DNA of 31,895 nt from Thoreauomyces humboldtii (lineage: Eukaryota; Chytridiomycota; Chytridiomycetes; Spizellomycetales; Powellomycetaceae): assembly GCA_027596035.1 (NCBI GenBank), contig JADGJA010000119.1, forward strand, positions 1 through 31,895, read 5' to 3'. Below, piece after piece: positions 7,484 to 19,442 of this stretch. Position 1 is the first letter of the stretch, and each line of letters starts with the position of its first letter. Both the position numbers and the translations under genes were made by a program. Below the pieces are notes generated by a model that was not told the origin of the DNA, did not search any database, and saw only the letters and a list, made by a program, of their open reading frames with translations.

Positions 7484-10462
7484 TCAATATTGCCGCTGAT
7501 TCTCCCAGGAGGGTCTTCGCTCCGATTGCGCCGGTAAGGGGCCGTGTCGGGAATCGTGGCGGACAGGAGGATAGAGGTCCCGCCCAGGCGTGTCTTCGAT
7601 CCCGTCCTCCTCGTCCTCTTCCTCTTCCTGTTGCTCCCCTGGATGACGATCGTCGTAAGGGATGTTGGTGGAGTGATGATGTCCACCTTGGTCTTCCTCC
7701 TCGTCATCGTCGTATTCGACCGGAGACGCGATCTGCTGGGACTGCGGCCATCCCTCGTTCGGCACGGCAAGGGGAGTTCGCGACTGCTCCTGCTGCTGCT
7801 GATGCTTCTGTATGTCGTCCAAGATGTCCTGCCGATCGAACACGTAGGACCCTCCGAAGGTGACGCTCCTCTTGCGTCCGACTTCGTAGAGTCTCGCGAG
7901 TCGGACCCATCGTCGCCTCCGGACGACCCTCTTAAGGGTTTTCCTCCTCTTCCATCCGGTCCAGAAGTTGTCTCCGTACTCCCAGCCGTCGTCGTCCGTG
8001 GTACCGTTGGCGGACCCGTACATGTCGATGTGCCAGGGTCCGTCCCAATCCCAGGCGTAGCGGTGGCCGTTGGTGTCGAGGGGAAGATCGGGGGCGGGCG
8101 ACGAGGCCGACGAGGATTGATCGTCCGATGTGGCGGCTCCAGTCACGTTCTCGAGCTGAGATTGGCGAAACTCGGGGAGATCGAACCCACTCTTCGGGAG
8201 GTTCTTTTGACCAGCGTGGTCCGTCCAGGCACCTCTTTCCGTGGGAAGGAGGTGAGGCACCCAGCCAACGCCGACCCACCATCTTTGATTCTCGAAGGTC
8301 TCAAATGATAGGACGAGGGACATGGGCTTGCGGTTGGAGCCGCGGATGGAGGAGCGGGAGGATGTAGGGGAGGTCATCATAGGAGCTGAAGACGTCTCCC
8401 CACCGTGGTTGTTGGCGAAGCGTCCAGGGTTGATGGGAATAGAAGAGAGCCTCGGGAGTGGGTCGGTGATACTGTAGGGGCGCATGTGCTGGACGTCAGC
8501 GTCGCTGAAACTGCGCATGCGATGAGGTCCGGAAGAAGATGCAACATCCAAGGAGCTAGCATCAGTGGAAAAGGTCGAGACGGACGCGTTGGACAGGGCG
8601 CGATTCTTTCGTTGAGTAACCTGTGTGGGCACAGTCGTCTTGTAGCTAGATCTCCGAGGGTTGGAAAAGTCGGCAAGAGCGTCAATGGTGAGGTCGCTAT
8701 CACAGGACCGGCGCAGACGAAGGAAGTGCTCTGCATCAAGGTGAGCTTCCTCTTCCTCCTCCTCCTTCATCATCTGCTTGTGGAAAGCCTCTGTCGCTTC
8801 ATCAAGACGGGCTTCGTCCACTTTGCCGAGATCGGGAGAGTACATACTCCTGGCGGCCTGCAGTTTCTCCTGCTTCTGCTCATCATCCTCCTCGAGCGAT
8901 CCATACGTGGCCTTCTTGCCGTTGCGGAGGAGACTGCCTGCGAGAGCGATGCGGAACTCGTCGGTCATATGATCGTCTTCGTCATCGTCACCTGGCAAAG
9001 CCCAGTCGGGATGCATGTCGACTGAGACGTTGGACTCGTCCGGCCCGAGATCACGTTCCGATACGGGTTCAGGGGATGCCTGCCGAGCGACGGTAACTGC
9101 AGGTACCGGAGAGGTGGAACTCGGGGACTGCCCACGAATGACGTCAGCCAATCGGCTCTTGACGCGGTCATCAGACGAGTTGGAATGCGAGCTCGAAGCT
9201 GAGCTCGAAGGGCGAGAACTTGCGGAATCAGCGCCCTCAAATGAAGGAGCGACGTTCAAGGTCGAAGGCTCGATGGAAGCAGATGCTTGCAAGCTGGCCA
9301 AGAGCGTGGAGCCTGGCTGCTCATCCTGCTCAACGATCACAGGTAGGATTTCTACGACGGGTGCGGGCACAGCTACAAGAGCAGCAGGCATCGGAATGTC
9401 CACGGGAGACGGCTCTGGCGTACGAGGCTTGGCCGCTACGGTGGGGACCACAAGTTCCGGTGTTACCGGTGCAGTGGTAACTTTCTTGACGACCTTGACC
9501 GCGCCTGCCTTGACGGGTCTGCGGGTTGGCTGCGAAACGCCGGATGCGGCACCGTCACCAGTCGGTTTGGGCCGCGGGACGAGCTTTGGTCCGCCCATGA
9601 GCTGCCTGCCCGCAACTTCGCTTCCACGTCGCAAAGCCTCCACTTGGGCTTGCTGCGCAAGGGCCGCGGCGGGGTCCTTGTTCGTCTGGAGGTCCTCGTC
9701 GTCATCTTCGTCGACCCATTGGACGTCCACTCCGAGCTGCTTGGCAAGCTCGGCGATTTTGTCCGCGGCAAGGTTCTGGACGACGGCTCCCAGATCGCTC
9801 CCCCAGGTGAGAGCAACGAGGCCGACCAGCAGCACGACAGTACGGAGACCAAGGCAGAATACGGCTGCCGAGACGGCAAAGTAGACGAGAACGACGGCAC
9901 GGAAGAGGGCGACCGAAGGCGTCTCGGACTTGCGGGTAAAGGTGACAAGACTGGCGGCACTGTCAAGGACATCAACTGCTGAGTGTAGGGATGATGTTGC
10001 TGAGATGAGGCTATGCAGCAGATGCGGGATCGAAGGTGGAGGCAAAGGCTGTTCTTCCTGCCCGAGCTCGTTTGAGCCTCGACCGAGTCGCTTGGCGTAA
10101 GCAAAACCGAGAGTTGCGATCAACGCGACGAACGGAATGTGGACGATCCATTCCCAACCAACGAGAACCAGTGCGCAAAAGACCACCACGACGCCGGATG
10201 AGACGTAGGGATTCCGCCATGACAGAGCAAAAGTGGCCCAGTGGGTGACGGGACCGGCATACGGCGAGAGGCGTTGAGAAAGACCTTGCAAGGAAAGAAG
10301 AAGGGAGGTGATGTCGTGGGCGATGGGGACGGGGCGAGATTTCACCACAACCTTTCGGACGGTGCGCGGGGAGGGCGGCGGAGTGGCAATGGCCTCGGCA
10401 GCCAGCTTGCCAGCGTCAGAGGAAGACACTGCCGTGGGTTGTGGGGGTGCCTGATCGTCCAT
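7484..10462 (-). CDS. Peroxin Pex30/Pex23-type ER membrane protein with dysferlin (DysF) domain
   Basis: A single exon encodes 992 residues. Two long hydrophobic hairpins lie at about residues 88-125 and 184-219, as in the reticulon-like part of Pex30-family proteins that shape ER sites for peroxisome and lipid-droplet budding. A long Ser/Pro/Asp-rich linker follows, probably disordered and phosphorylated. The DysF-N part is near residues 711-750 (VLSFETFENQRWWVGVGW). The DysF-C part is near 805-870 (DDDGWEYGDNFWTGWKRR, then RRRRWVRLARLYE). The tail is Gln/Asp/Glu-rich with a run of glutamates. The family is clear, but whether it corresponds to Pex30, 31, 32, 28 or 29 is not. It is intronless while most neighbours are intron-rich. 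Confidence 0.88.
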   Translation of the reverse strand: MDDQAPPQPTAVSSSDAGKLAAEAIATPPPSPRTVRKVVVKSRPVPIAHDITSLLLSLQGLSQRLSPYAGPVTHWATFALSWRNPYVSSGVVVVFCALVLVGWEWIVHIPFVALIATLGFAYAKRLGRGSNELGQEEQPLPPPSIPHLLHSLISATSSLHSAVDVLDSAASLVTFTRKSETPSVALFRAVVLVYFAVSAAVFCLGLRTVVLLVGLVALTWGSDLGAVVQNLAADKIAELAKQLGVDVQWVDEDDDEDLQTNKDPAAALAQQAQVEALRRGSEVAGRQLMGGPKLVPRPKPTGDGAASGVSQPTRRPVKAGAVKVVKKVTTAPVTPELVVPTVAAKPRTPEPSPVDIPMPAALVAVPAPVVEILPVIVEQDEQPGSTLLASLQASASIEPSTLNVAPSFEGADSASSRPSSSASSSHSNSSDDRVKSRLADVIRGQSPSSTSPVPAVTVARQASPEPVSERDLGPDESNVSVDMHPDWALPGDDDEDDHMTDEFRIALAGSLLRNGKKATYGSLEEDDEQKQEKLQAARSMYSPDLGKVDEARLDEATEAFHKQMMKEEEEEEAHLDAEHFLRLRRSCDSDLTIDALADFSNPRRSSYKTTVPTQVTQRKNRALSNASVSTFSTDASSLDVASSSGPHRMRSFSDADVQHMRPYSITDPLPRLSSIPINPGRFANNHGGETSSAPMMTSPTSSRSSIRGSNRKPMSLVLSFETFENQRWWVGVGWVPHLLPTERGAWTDHAGQKNLPKSGFDLPEFRQSQLENVTGAATSDDQSSSASSPAPDLPLDTNGHRYAWDWDGPWHIDMYGSANGTTDDDGWEYGDNFWTGWKRRKTLKRVVRRRRWVRLARLYEVGRKRSVTFGGSYVFDRQDILDDIQKHQQQQEQSRTPLAVPNEGWPQSQQIASPVEYDDDEEEDQGGHHHSTNIPYDDRHPGEQQEEEEDEEDGIEDTPGRDLYPPVRHDSRHGPLPAQSERRPSWENQRQY

Positions 10463-11191
10463 GCTTCCAAGGCGATACGACCGTCAACAAGGGGTATAAA
10501 AATCGAGCGGGCGAGTCTGCTCGGTTGTTGGCGGTGACGCAAATGGGGTCGGGAAGGGTGGGCGCTTCACAGAATGAGCTAAAGTTGAGGACTCGACGGC
10601 GAGAGTACACCGCCTTGTACAAACCGGGCGGGCAATGGTATAACTACTTGGAACTGTAAAGGAGGGACGGACCGTTGCCGGCGCCCAAAGGGGTTTTTCG
10701 AAACGGTGCGGTGCGGGGGGAGCGAGAGAGATGGGGAATCGGAATCCCAAAGAAAGTAAAGTGGCTTTCAAGCGCTGGCGGAGAGGCCTCCTCCTCCCCC
10801 CTCCCCTCGCCCAACCAACAGCGGCAGGGCGCCGCCTTGCTGTTTTTTCCCCCAGAAGGCTTTCCCTTCCTTTTCCCCCCTGCCGTTCTACGGTAACGTT
10901 ACGCTATCGAGAAGAAGAAAGTACAATCCGTCATTCTCGTCCTCGCCGGGAGCTCGGATACGTACACCAGCCTGTGGGACAAGAATCTTGGTCACGAGAC
11001 GGCACGCTTCAAGCGGCAATCACACGAAAGTCCCTCTTGGCTCGCTTCCATCGGGCGACATGCGGACTTTCGCGGGCCCTCCACCGCCGGGCCATCCAAG
11101 CTGCCCCGTCTCAGAAGGAAGCATCGGGTTCTTCCCTAGCCAGCGTGCTCTACTATGACAGCGTTGCAACTCGAAAAAAATGCTACTTGCT
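10463..11191. other. Intergenic region between the Pex30-like gene and ULA1
   Basis: It lies between the 5' end of the Pex30-like gene and the 3' end of ULA1, both minus strand. It is partly G/C-homopolymeric (10790-10880) and includes a 10-base palindrome, GTAACGTTAC, near 10893. No coding exon is supported. Confidence 0.5.
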
Positions 11192-13517
11192 TCAGAGGCT
11201 ATATACCGACGCGATAGACTTCATCCCGTTGAAGATGACGGTATTGTCCAGCGGGACGTATTGCCTCGTGAGCAGCTTGATGACCTCCTGAGCTACCAGT
11301 CCGCCCTGCAGAGCGGCTAGCACGTGCAGCTCGGATCCTCCCGCTCGCGTGCTTCAAGAAATCATCCCAAAAAAAAAAAAGAAAGAATCAGCATCCGGGA
11401 TATTGTTAGAAGACTTGAAATAAGACTCACAACTCCTCGATATGCTCATCCGGGACCAGGGACGCGTTCAGCCCGCGTTCCGTCATGAAGTTCTCGTATG
11501 CCTTGCGGAGAGCTGCAGCATCGTTCTCCAAGTGCTCGCTGCTCAGACCTTTTTCCACGAAGAGAAACAAGGCATTGCAGTTTATGAGTACTTCCGTGCA
11601 GCTTTCAGGATAGGAAGGAAACGCCGTACCTGGGTATAGCTTGTTCCGAGCGTAACAGTCCTCATATACGCGAAGCATGATGTACCAGCCAATGTTGTCT
11701 GCCGGATCCGATTCGAGCCAGTTACCTGACGCAAAGAACGATGATTTGTCAGGACAGCTGGCGTCAACCCTGTGCACACGCCGCCCTTTCCCTCATCTGT
11801 ATACACACCAATCTCCTTGGACTTTGCAGATGATGGGTGATACTCCTCCTTCAATGATCGGTACCGGATGACTTTCAGGTATCCTGCATTTTTGCAAAAC
11901 CGGTCGATCTCGTCCTGAGGAACTCGGTCCGAGGGCTCGCCGACCGTAGCTAGTAGCGCTTGCACCCGTCTTGAAACAGTGGCCGCATCTTCTCGAGCCT
12001 TGGCTCGAAATCTAGGAGTTGCATGACTGGTCAGAGCCTCGTCTTCCTAAGAACCGCCAGAGCCACCTTACATGGTCTGAAGTTTGATGTACGAGTCCGA
12101 GTCGGCGTGCATGTCAGGAACATTTCCGGGGAGAGGAAGGTACCCCTGTCCTTCGTTCGCAACGAACTCCTGTACAGCTTTAGCAATGAACCAGAAATTT
12201 GGCGTCTGAACGTGCATCAAAGGTCAGCTCAAAGTTCAAAACCCTCACAGGCTGCCATCGCCGTCTCACCTTCGAAGAGAGCTTGCTCGCTCGATCGTCA
12301 TTGATGATAGCGTTGATCGAGGCCGGTATCTGCAGATCAAACGAGTCAGTACGATTGCAAAAACGAAAACTTTTCGGCTGTTGGCTATTCATACAGTCGT
12401 CGGCGTCCACGCTCTGTATGCCGCCGAGAGCGCCTCCTCAAAGTTCTGATTTTCTAGGAGGTCAGGTCGCTGTGTACTCCGAATGAGATCTTTGAAGTCG
12501 CTCCGCTCTGTTCCGTTGGACGGAAGTGCACCCCCATGCTGTGTTGGCCAAAAGAAGGCTGTCAAGATAAGGGACCAGACAATGTGATGCCGTCTTGATT
12601 GCTCACCAATCCCTTCCAGTGTTCTACGCACTTGAGTAGAATGACAATGTATGGAACATGTCCATAGCTATGTGAGTCCAACGATTCCAGGTCGAATGAG
12701 TCCGCGAATTGCCGGAGTGTTTCGAAAGGGCAATCGAAGCGAAGATCGACGATTTGCTCCGGATGAGATTCGATGACTGATAGGTTGTGCGTGAGTCAGA
12801 TTAGGGAAGCGTAACGTCCGCAAGCCTTTCAAGCAGGAAGTAACCTGTGTGTTCGGGAACCACGATCCGGGAGTATCCAATCAATCCGTGTACCCGAACC
12901 ACCACCAGTGGTAACTCGGCCTCCCAGCAGACATCAGCCAAGCGTTGAACGCTCTCCCCATCTAGTTGCGTGGCGATAACGAGAGTGAACTGGTCGAAGA
13001 ACTCGGGACTGTTTGCAATGATCTCTGCAGGATCCTTTGCATCAATGAGATATTTGGTTCCAGAATGCTCCTGAGAAGCCGAGACGAAACCCCACCTTTT
13101 GCACATATTCTCCGGCGACCTCGCTGTTGAGCTCCAGTAGCAGCTCTGTCACTGTTTTCCCTCGCGACTGACCGAGGTGATCTTTGGTAACGAAAAAGTT
13201 ATGTCCAAGATCTTGAACCTCCACATTCCGAGCGTCCACGACCGTCATGGACCCGATTCCTGGAAGCTACGTGAGCCTCAGATCCACAGTAAGTTACTTC
13301 CACGAGACAGCTGAATACCAGGTAAGATCAGATTCTTCATGATCTCCGTTCCCACTGCTGAGCCATTGAGAAGGCAGACTCTCGACCTTTCCAAAGCGGC
13401 TTGCCCATGTGCGTGCCACAGCCTGTGAAGATTGCGTTAGCCATCACCTTAAGATGGAATGAAAAGGGCAGCATACCTCAGCTGCCTATCGTATTTCTGG
13501 GTCTTCTTGTCGATCAT
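11192..13517 (-). CDS. ULA1: NEDD8-activating enzyme E1 regulatory subunit (APP-BP1/NAE1/Ula1)
   Basis: It pairs with Uba3 to adenylate NEDD8/Rub1 for cullin activation. Twelve exons: 13517-13477, 13422-13319, 13259-13096, 13034-12845, 12776-12607, 12538-12395, 12329-12270, 12205-12072, 12011-11809, 11725-11630, 11548-11431, 11351-11192. They join in frame to 527 residues, close to the human 534. The start reads [16 protein letters not shown] and continues [15 protein letters not shown] and [16 protein letters not shown], the inactive ThiF-like Rossmann fold. The middle holds [28 protein letters not shown] and [12 protein letters not shown]. The end is [19 protein letters not shown] then TVIFNG, typical of this subunit. 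The 81-nt intron 11549-11629 has no stop in frame and could be retained. The gene is transcribed away from the CAP gene. Confidence 0.95.
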
Positions 13518-13935
13518 CACAGGTGCTTACGATGAGTGATCGCGCCGGGGTGAGGTCAAAGAGAGCCTCGAAGCCAGGTCCACATGCACACGGTCGATTA
13601 TTGGGGAATGAGTCATCATGGCATTCAGAGACTTGCGGCCAACCGTCATAAATGGCAACGTTCTCAGCAGCATCTGAACTTTGTCGGAAGCCACTTGAGC
13701 CAGCCACCGTAAGTCATCTACTCATATAACAAGCTTTAAGCAAACAGGTAGGCAGTAGACGAGCCAGATTTATCTCGCGAAAACACGAACGGCAAAAGTT
13801 CGACCGTTCGAGGAGCGAGGGAGACAGCGCGTCCATCTTGGCGCCGCCACGCATTCCCTTGAGAATCTTACCGCTGCGGGGGGAATCAACGAATCATATG
13901 AGGACTCCAGAATTGATCTTCCGTGCTTGTAGAAA
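13518..13935. promoter_or_regulatory. Shared divergent promoter region of ULA1 and CAP
   Basis: 418 bases separate two ATGs pointing away from each other. No clear TATA box or other named element was recognised, and no exon is supported. Confidence 0.45.
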
Positions 13936-15871
13936 ATGTCGGAAGCCAACCTAGCCTCCCTCATCAAACGGCTGGAAGCCGCCACCCAGCGTATTGAAGA
14001 AGTAGCGACCCGCCAGAAGGGCCCGGCTGAAAGTGCTGCGACTGCGAGCGCCAACACTGGAGCCGCCTCCGGAGCCGCGAGCGGCGCCTCTGGGCCAGCT
14101 ATTTCCGCTTTTGAGGATCTCGTCTCTACCTACTTCCAACCTTTCCTGGCCGCCAGTGCAGGTGTCGGAGGACTCGTTCAGGAGCAGGTATGGTTCCCCA
14201 TGCTCGCTTGATTTGCGTGAGACGTGGCGAAAGCTGATCAACTTGTATCCCTGCAGGTCAAATACGTGCAGGATGCCGTGGCTGCTCAGAAAGCGCTGAT
14301 CCAGGTTGCGGCTACATCGAAGAAACCGGACAACGCTACACTTATCGAGCTGGTGAAGCCTATGCAAACCGCCATGATGAAGGCTTCAGAACTGCGGGAG
14401 AAGAGCCGTTCCGATGCACTCTACCATCATCTGTCCACCATTAGCGAAGGCATCCCGGCTCTTCAATGGGTCGTCGTGGTGCGTTTCTGGGCTCCGAGTC
14501 GGTTGCTCTTGTTAGAAGTGCTGAAACTTCACCCATCGATAGGAACCTACGCCTGCACCCTATGTTGGGGACATGCGAGATTCTTCTCAATTCTGGGCCA
14601 ACCGCGTCATAAAGGACCAGAAGGACAAGTAAGACTCTGGCGAGTTGTTTTAGCATTTTTCCTACATGTCTGATTCCTTGAATAGGGACAAGAGCCACGT
14701 TGACTGGGCGAACAGCTATATCGCCTTTTTGACTGAGCTTCAAAGCTATGTGAAGAAGCACCACACCACCGGCCTTTCTTGGAACCCCAGGGGAGGAGAT
14801 GCGAAGGCCGCTGCTGGTAAGCATCGATGTTCTGGAACAGCAGCACTCGCCTCGAACCCACGGCTCATTTCGGTTTTGTGTAGCCGCCTCACCATCCGCG
14901 GCTCCCGCGACTTCCGCGGCACCACCTCCACCACCCCCGACGCCGGCCGTCGGTGTCGAACCTTCCTCCACTCGCCCCGCTGGTGGACCCCCCGCTGGAG
15001 CCCTCTTCAGCGCCTTAAATAAGGAAGGTTTGACCAGCGGTCTCCGCAAGGTCGACAAGTCAGAGATGACTCACAAGAACCCCGAGCTCCGGGTAGCTAG
15101 CGTGGTAAAGGCAGATGCCATCGCGTCTTCTGCCGGTTAGACTTCTCATGCGTTTGTGGAAGTTCGCCGAGTTGTCAACCGCCGACTAAAGTGATGTATT
15201 TTTTATTAAGGCACTGGTGTCGCAAAGAGTGCTGCGCCCGTCCGAAAAGCACCTCCACGGCTCGAGCTGGACGGCAGCAAGTGGGCCATCGTAAGCGGAT
15301 GGCATATTCCGTTTGCATGTTTCCAGGTATCTTACGGGGGACTTTTTCTTTTCCGGTCTGGTAGGAAAACCACATGAACAACAACTCGCTCGTCATCAAG
15401 CCGACAGAGTTCCGTCAGGTGGCCTACATTTACAACTGCCAGAACAGTACCATCCAGATCAATGGGAAAATCAACACAGTTACTATGGGTATGGACGGAG
15501 ACTGACTACATACTTTCTGTTATACTCCTAACAGCTCAATGTGATTGCATCTTTTTACAGACAACTGTAAAAAGGTCGGCCTCCTGGTCGAGAACGCAGT
15601 CTCGACCATCGACGTTGTCAACTGCAAATCGGTCCAGGTCCAGATCACCGGTCGAGCCCCTACCGTTGTCATCGACAAAACGGACGGCATGCAGCTGTAC
15701 CTGTCCAAGGAGTGCAACGACATCGAGATCCTCACCGCAAAGAGCAGCGAGATGAACGTGCTCATCCAGGGAGAGGATGACGAGTACACCGAGAAGCCCA
15801 TCGCCGAACAGTTCAAGACGTCCTTGGTCAACGGTGTCCTCGTCACCGTGCCCGTCGAACACAGTGGTTAG
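13936..15871 (+). CDS. SRV2: Adenylyl cyclase-associated protein (CAP/Srv2)
   Basis: CAP recycles actin monomers, promotes cofilin-driven filament turnover and, in fungi, binds adenylyl cyclase. Eight exons: 13936-14187, 14257-14478, 14543-14628, 14686-14816, 14884-15135, 15211-15290, 15365-15488, 15561-15871. They give 485 residues, the usual size. The N-terminus has the cyclase-binding/oligomerisation motif RLEAATQRIE. The helical folded domain follows (VKYVQDAVAAQKALIQ, FWANRVIKDQK, HVDWANSYIAFLTEL). A proline run (PPPPPPTP) comes next, then a WH2-type actin-binding segment (GALFSALNKEGLTSGLRKVD). The C-terminal CARP beta-helix starts at LELDGSKWAIENH and includes QVAYIYNCQNSTIQINGK and KVGLLVENAVSTIDVVN. 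Nothing appears broken. It converges on SCYL1 with 269 bases between stop codons. Confidence 0.96.
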
Positions 15872-16140
15872 GTAGAAGAAATGATATCGATCTGGACGTT
15901 TTTCTGCCCAACGTTGGCTGTGACTTTCAAAAGAAGCTGTGATTGAAGCGTTGTGATCGATGGTCCAACTCCGCTCAAGCCGTGCATCAGGTGGCCAGCG
16001 GTCGGACCTTAATGCGATATATGATTGCGTAACTCATGCAGAGCGTTATGGTTGCATCTATTGAAATGTGCCGCACTGCTTCTCTTGCTTGCAGTGTAAC
16101 TCATGCGTCAGTAGTAAAAACGATAGAAAAAGCCATCCAA

Positions 16141-19100
16141 TCAAATCCGTCGAGCCCCCAGTTTTCCATTCTTCCTTGCTTCCCGTTGCTCCACCAACCG
16201 CTGTAGACGAGAACGTCGGGGATTTCAGTTCAAAGTCCGTTCCGCTGCAAATGGGGTTGGGTGTCAACACTCACCAGGCGTCTTCTCTCTTTGTCTTCGG
16301 CGCTCCCCAGGATAGGGCTCGGCACCGCCCCGATACCTTTGGATGGAATCGGGGTGGGAGCCACGTCCCACCCGTCCGCGTCTCCCCATCCGTCGTCTAC
16401 GCCCCAACCCTGAGATGCGGGCACGGTGGCCGCGGTAGTAGGTTGCAAGATCGGGGCTGAGTACGAAGGTGTGGATGCTGACGGCAGAGCTCCCCAACTG
16501 GTGCTGGCAGCGTTGCTTTGCGAGGAAAAGGGTTGAGAGGAGGAAGAGGAATATGTGTTGCTGGATGGTGGCTTGTAAGGCGACGGTGTAGTATTCTGAG
16601 GTGCCAAGACCGGCTCGGCATCTGCAGTACAAATAATGAAGATTGAGAAAAATAAAGTGGGCAAGAAAGCGAATATAACGCTTACCCCATCCCCACCCAT
16701 CTTCTCCTGTCCCGACGTCCCATGACCCGGCGTTCCCAGAAACGGCCGCGACCGGCGTCGGCAGCAGCATGCTCTGCGGTGGCAAGGGGACAGGTCTCGC
16801 GGGAATTGCCGCCTGACCTACTGGTGTGGGTTGCAACACCGACGAGCCTGAGGCAAGCGCCGGTTGCTGCGGTCGAGGAGCTCCTGCCATGGTGCTGAGC
16901 TCCGCTGACGACCCAGAAGGCGTCAGACTTGATCCGAGCTTTGTGGACACGGCGGAAAGAGCCCATCCGGCCCATCCTTCCCCGCCAGCAGTCCCGGCAG
17001 AGCCCGTTTGCCCGCCAGCGCGATCGGGAACCAACGGCGCTTGCTTTATTCCCGTCTCTGGCTACCGTTCAATGTTAATCTTCCAAATTTCTGGCACGCA
17101 TCACGATCATCTGCCGCCTTACCATAGCGTCCGCGAATTTTTCTAGTTTTCGAACGAAGAGCTCGATGTTGTTGAATGCGAGCTTCCGAACGGATTTTTC
17201 AGGATCAAGGAGGAGCTGCGATAATGCTGGCACGATACGTTGAGAGCAGTCGGTTGCCTCGTAGATATCAATCGTAGCTGCGATCAAAAGGACGGGTCAA
17301 ACTTTTTGCACATACGGAGGCTTATGAAAAAAGATGGCAAGACGTACCTGCAAGCGCAGCAAGACCGGCCGTACGCGATGGTGGGAACGGGTCTCCAAAT
17401 GATCTCAAAAAAGCTGGCACTAGAACCCGCTTCTTGGTCTAAAGTGTTACCATATTAGTATTTGCCGCTCGATACAACGGTCGCCGTCATAGCTTACCGC
17501 ATCGTTCAGATTTTTACTGATCTTGCCAAGACAGATGGTGGTGTTCTGAGTTTCCGAGGAGCTGTTAGGAAGCAGGAAAAGCGGATCCTCATACTGAAAG
17601 TGAAACATACGGTTCGAATACCGGGCTCTTCGTCTTGTTGGAGCTTGGCCAGAAACCGTAGCAGGTCGTTATTGACGATTTTTTCACTGAGTTTCGGGAC
17701 AATCACGAGCACAGATTTCAAAGTGTGTTCACGGATCACCGCCTGCAGGAGTAAAAAAGTCAGTCCCGAGAAAACCCGCCATGCTTCATGAAGCAGGCGA
17801 ATCCACTCACGCTCGTGTCCATGAAGCCCAGCGCCAAGTTCGGGAAAATCTTGTCGGTAACAATCTTTGCAGACAGGTTTCCGATGAGACCTGGTAATCC
17901 TTCGCAAAGACTAACGCGAATGGCTCTATCCGTCGACGCGAAGAGCTTTACGACAATCGGGACTAGCAAAAGGTCAAACTCTTGCGAGTCAAGCTTGCTG
18001 CCAAGTTTGAGAATCGGCGCGAGGGCCTTGGCTCCGGCACCGCCAAACTCTAGCGCCTTGATCAACTCTGGCAGGATCTTGTGAGTGCAGAACTCGGTGG
18101 GGAAAGTGCTGAGGGACGAGTCGATTTTTGACATGAAGGCATCCTTTTCGAAAGCGTCTTTGATTGCGAGGTTTTCAAGTGCAAGTGTAACGGATATGAA
18201 GTCTTTGTCGAAATAGCCCTTTTTCCACAGTCCTTTGTCGAGGAAATCTGACATGGTCATCCGTCCGTTTGGTTCCGGAGCCAGGAAGGACTTATACGCT
18301 GGATACAGTTCCTACGAGTGCACATCATAAGTCGTTTGCGTTGCAAGCCGACAGAAAGGACGTTGATCGTACCTGTGGAATCGCCTCCCTTGCCCCCAAA
18401 TCCTCCGGTCGGGAGAACGTGCCGTTAAAGATTTCATGAATCAAGCACCCGAACGCCCACGAATCCACGGCATGTGGTGGGTTGCTGTAAATGCAATTGC
18501 CACTCGTTAGCCGCAAAGGAAGAGTGAACAGTTTTTCGCAATCAGTGATACCTTCTGCACGTCGCCCAGGTGGACCTCCTGATTTCTGGGGGAGCGTACT
18601 TTTGCGCGTCTGGCACATGTCCTCCGTATACGAGGAGCACGGGGTTATCTTCCTTCTCCACGTTACTCAGTAAATCAAGCCCACCCAACCTGACGGACAG
18701 ATAGAAGCGTGTAAGGAGAAACCGAGAAACAATAAATGCCGTGAGGATGACGTGATACATGCTTCCATTCCCCAGCTTTCGTCGTAAAGATCGAGTCGAC
18801 GCGAACATGCCCATGGATCATTTTGCAATCTTCGTTCAAGAACTTCAGAGCCATCTGTAGAAAGCGAGGAATGTCAGCTTGAGAATTCTAAGCGAAGACT
18901 TCATTCTGCCATACAGCTATCTTGTAGAGTCCCCATGCAACGAGATTCGGATTCAGCGCTTTGAGTGGCGTCTGTTTGGTCAAAGGCTCCACCGCCTCGG
19001 TTCCGATGATGATTTTCGCTTCGGTCTTCCGATCAAAGAACCAATGAGCTATAGATTCTACGCTCCAAAGGGTAATTGGCACGTCGCTCCGCACCTCTAC

Positions 19101-19442
19101 GCCTTCCAGCACCCTCAGCACGTCGGGGTGCCGGATAGTCCTGCACTTTTTCAAAGCATTCCGAGCGAGAGGAAGCTTGTCCCGATTCCGAGCGATGTCA
19201 AATATAAAGATGCTAACAGCAGTCTTGTCGTCCTGGTTACTCATCAAGCAGGCAATAGCGTAACCTTCAGTAAGATAACTTTGGGTGCCGAGCATATCTC
19301 AAATTGTCTGGAGAACCTTCTTCACGCCTTCGTGGATAGTCCAGTAACCAGAGTAGGAGACTGGTTCGCCTATAGTGAAAGGTAGCTGGGGACCCTTTGG
19401 CCCTAGTGCTCCGGAAAGTGCGGACTTTGCATACTCGAACAT
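16141..19442 (-). CDS. SCYL1: SCYL1/Cex1-type pseudokinase with HEAT repeats
   Basis: Members act in COPI traffic and in cytoplasmic handling of exported tRNAs. Fourteen exons: 19442-19317, 19232-19095, 19025-18915, 18854-18763, 18689-18552, 18484-18373, 18311-17811, 17742-17611, 17545-17498, 17438-17348, 17277-17123, 17061-16686, 16621-16275, 16200-16141. They join to 808 residues. The N-terminal kinase-like fold (MFEYAKSALSG, then AVSIFIFD, ALKFLNEDCKMIHGHV, GEWKLGGLDLL) lacks HRD and DFG catalytic motifs, as expected for this pseudokinase. HEAT repeats follow (FCTHKILPELIKALEFGGAG, SVLVIVPKLSEK, GIRTNTTICLGKI). The Ser/Pro-rich tail has GWGVDDGWGDADGW, and the end is RLVEQREARKNGKLGARRI. 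The intron at 18690-18762 only keeps frame if it uses a GC donor (AA|GCATGT). Confidence 0.94.

Noticed and set aside
9015..9884. A 289-codon plus-strand frame opposite the Pex30-like gene
   Set aside because: It is a shadow of the Ser/Pro-rich linker coding region, low complexity in both directions, with no domain.
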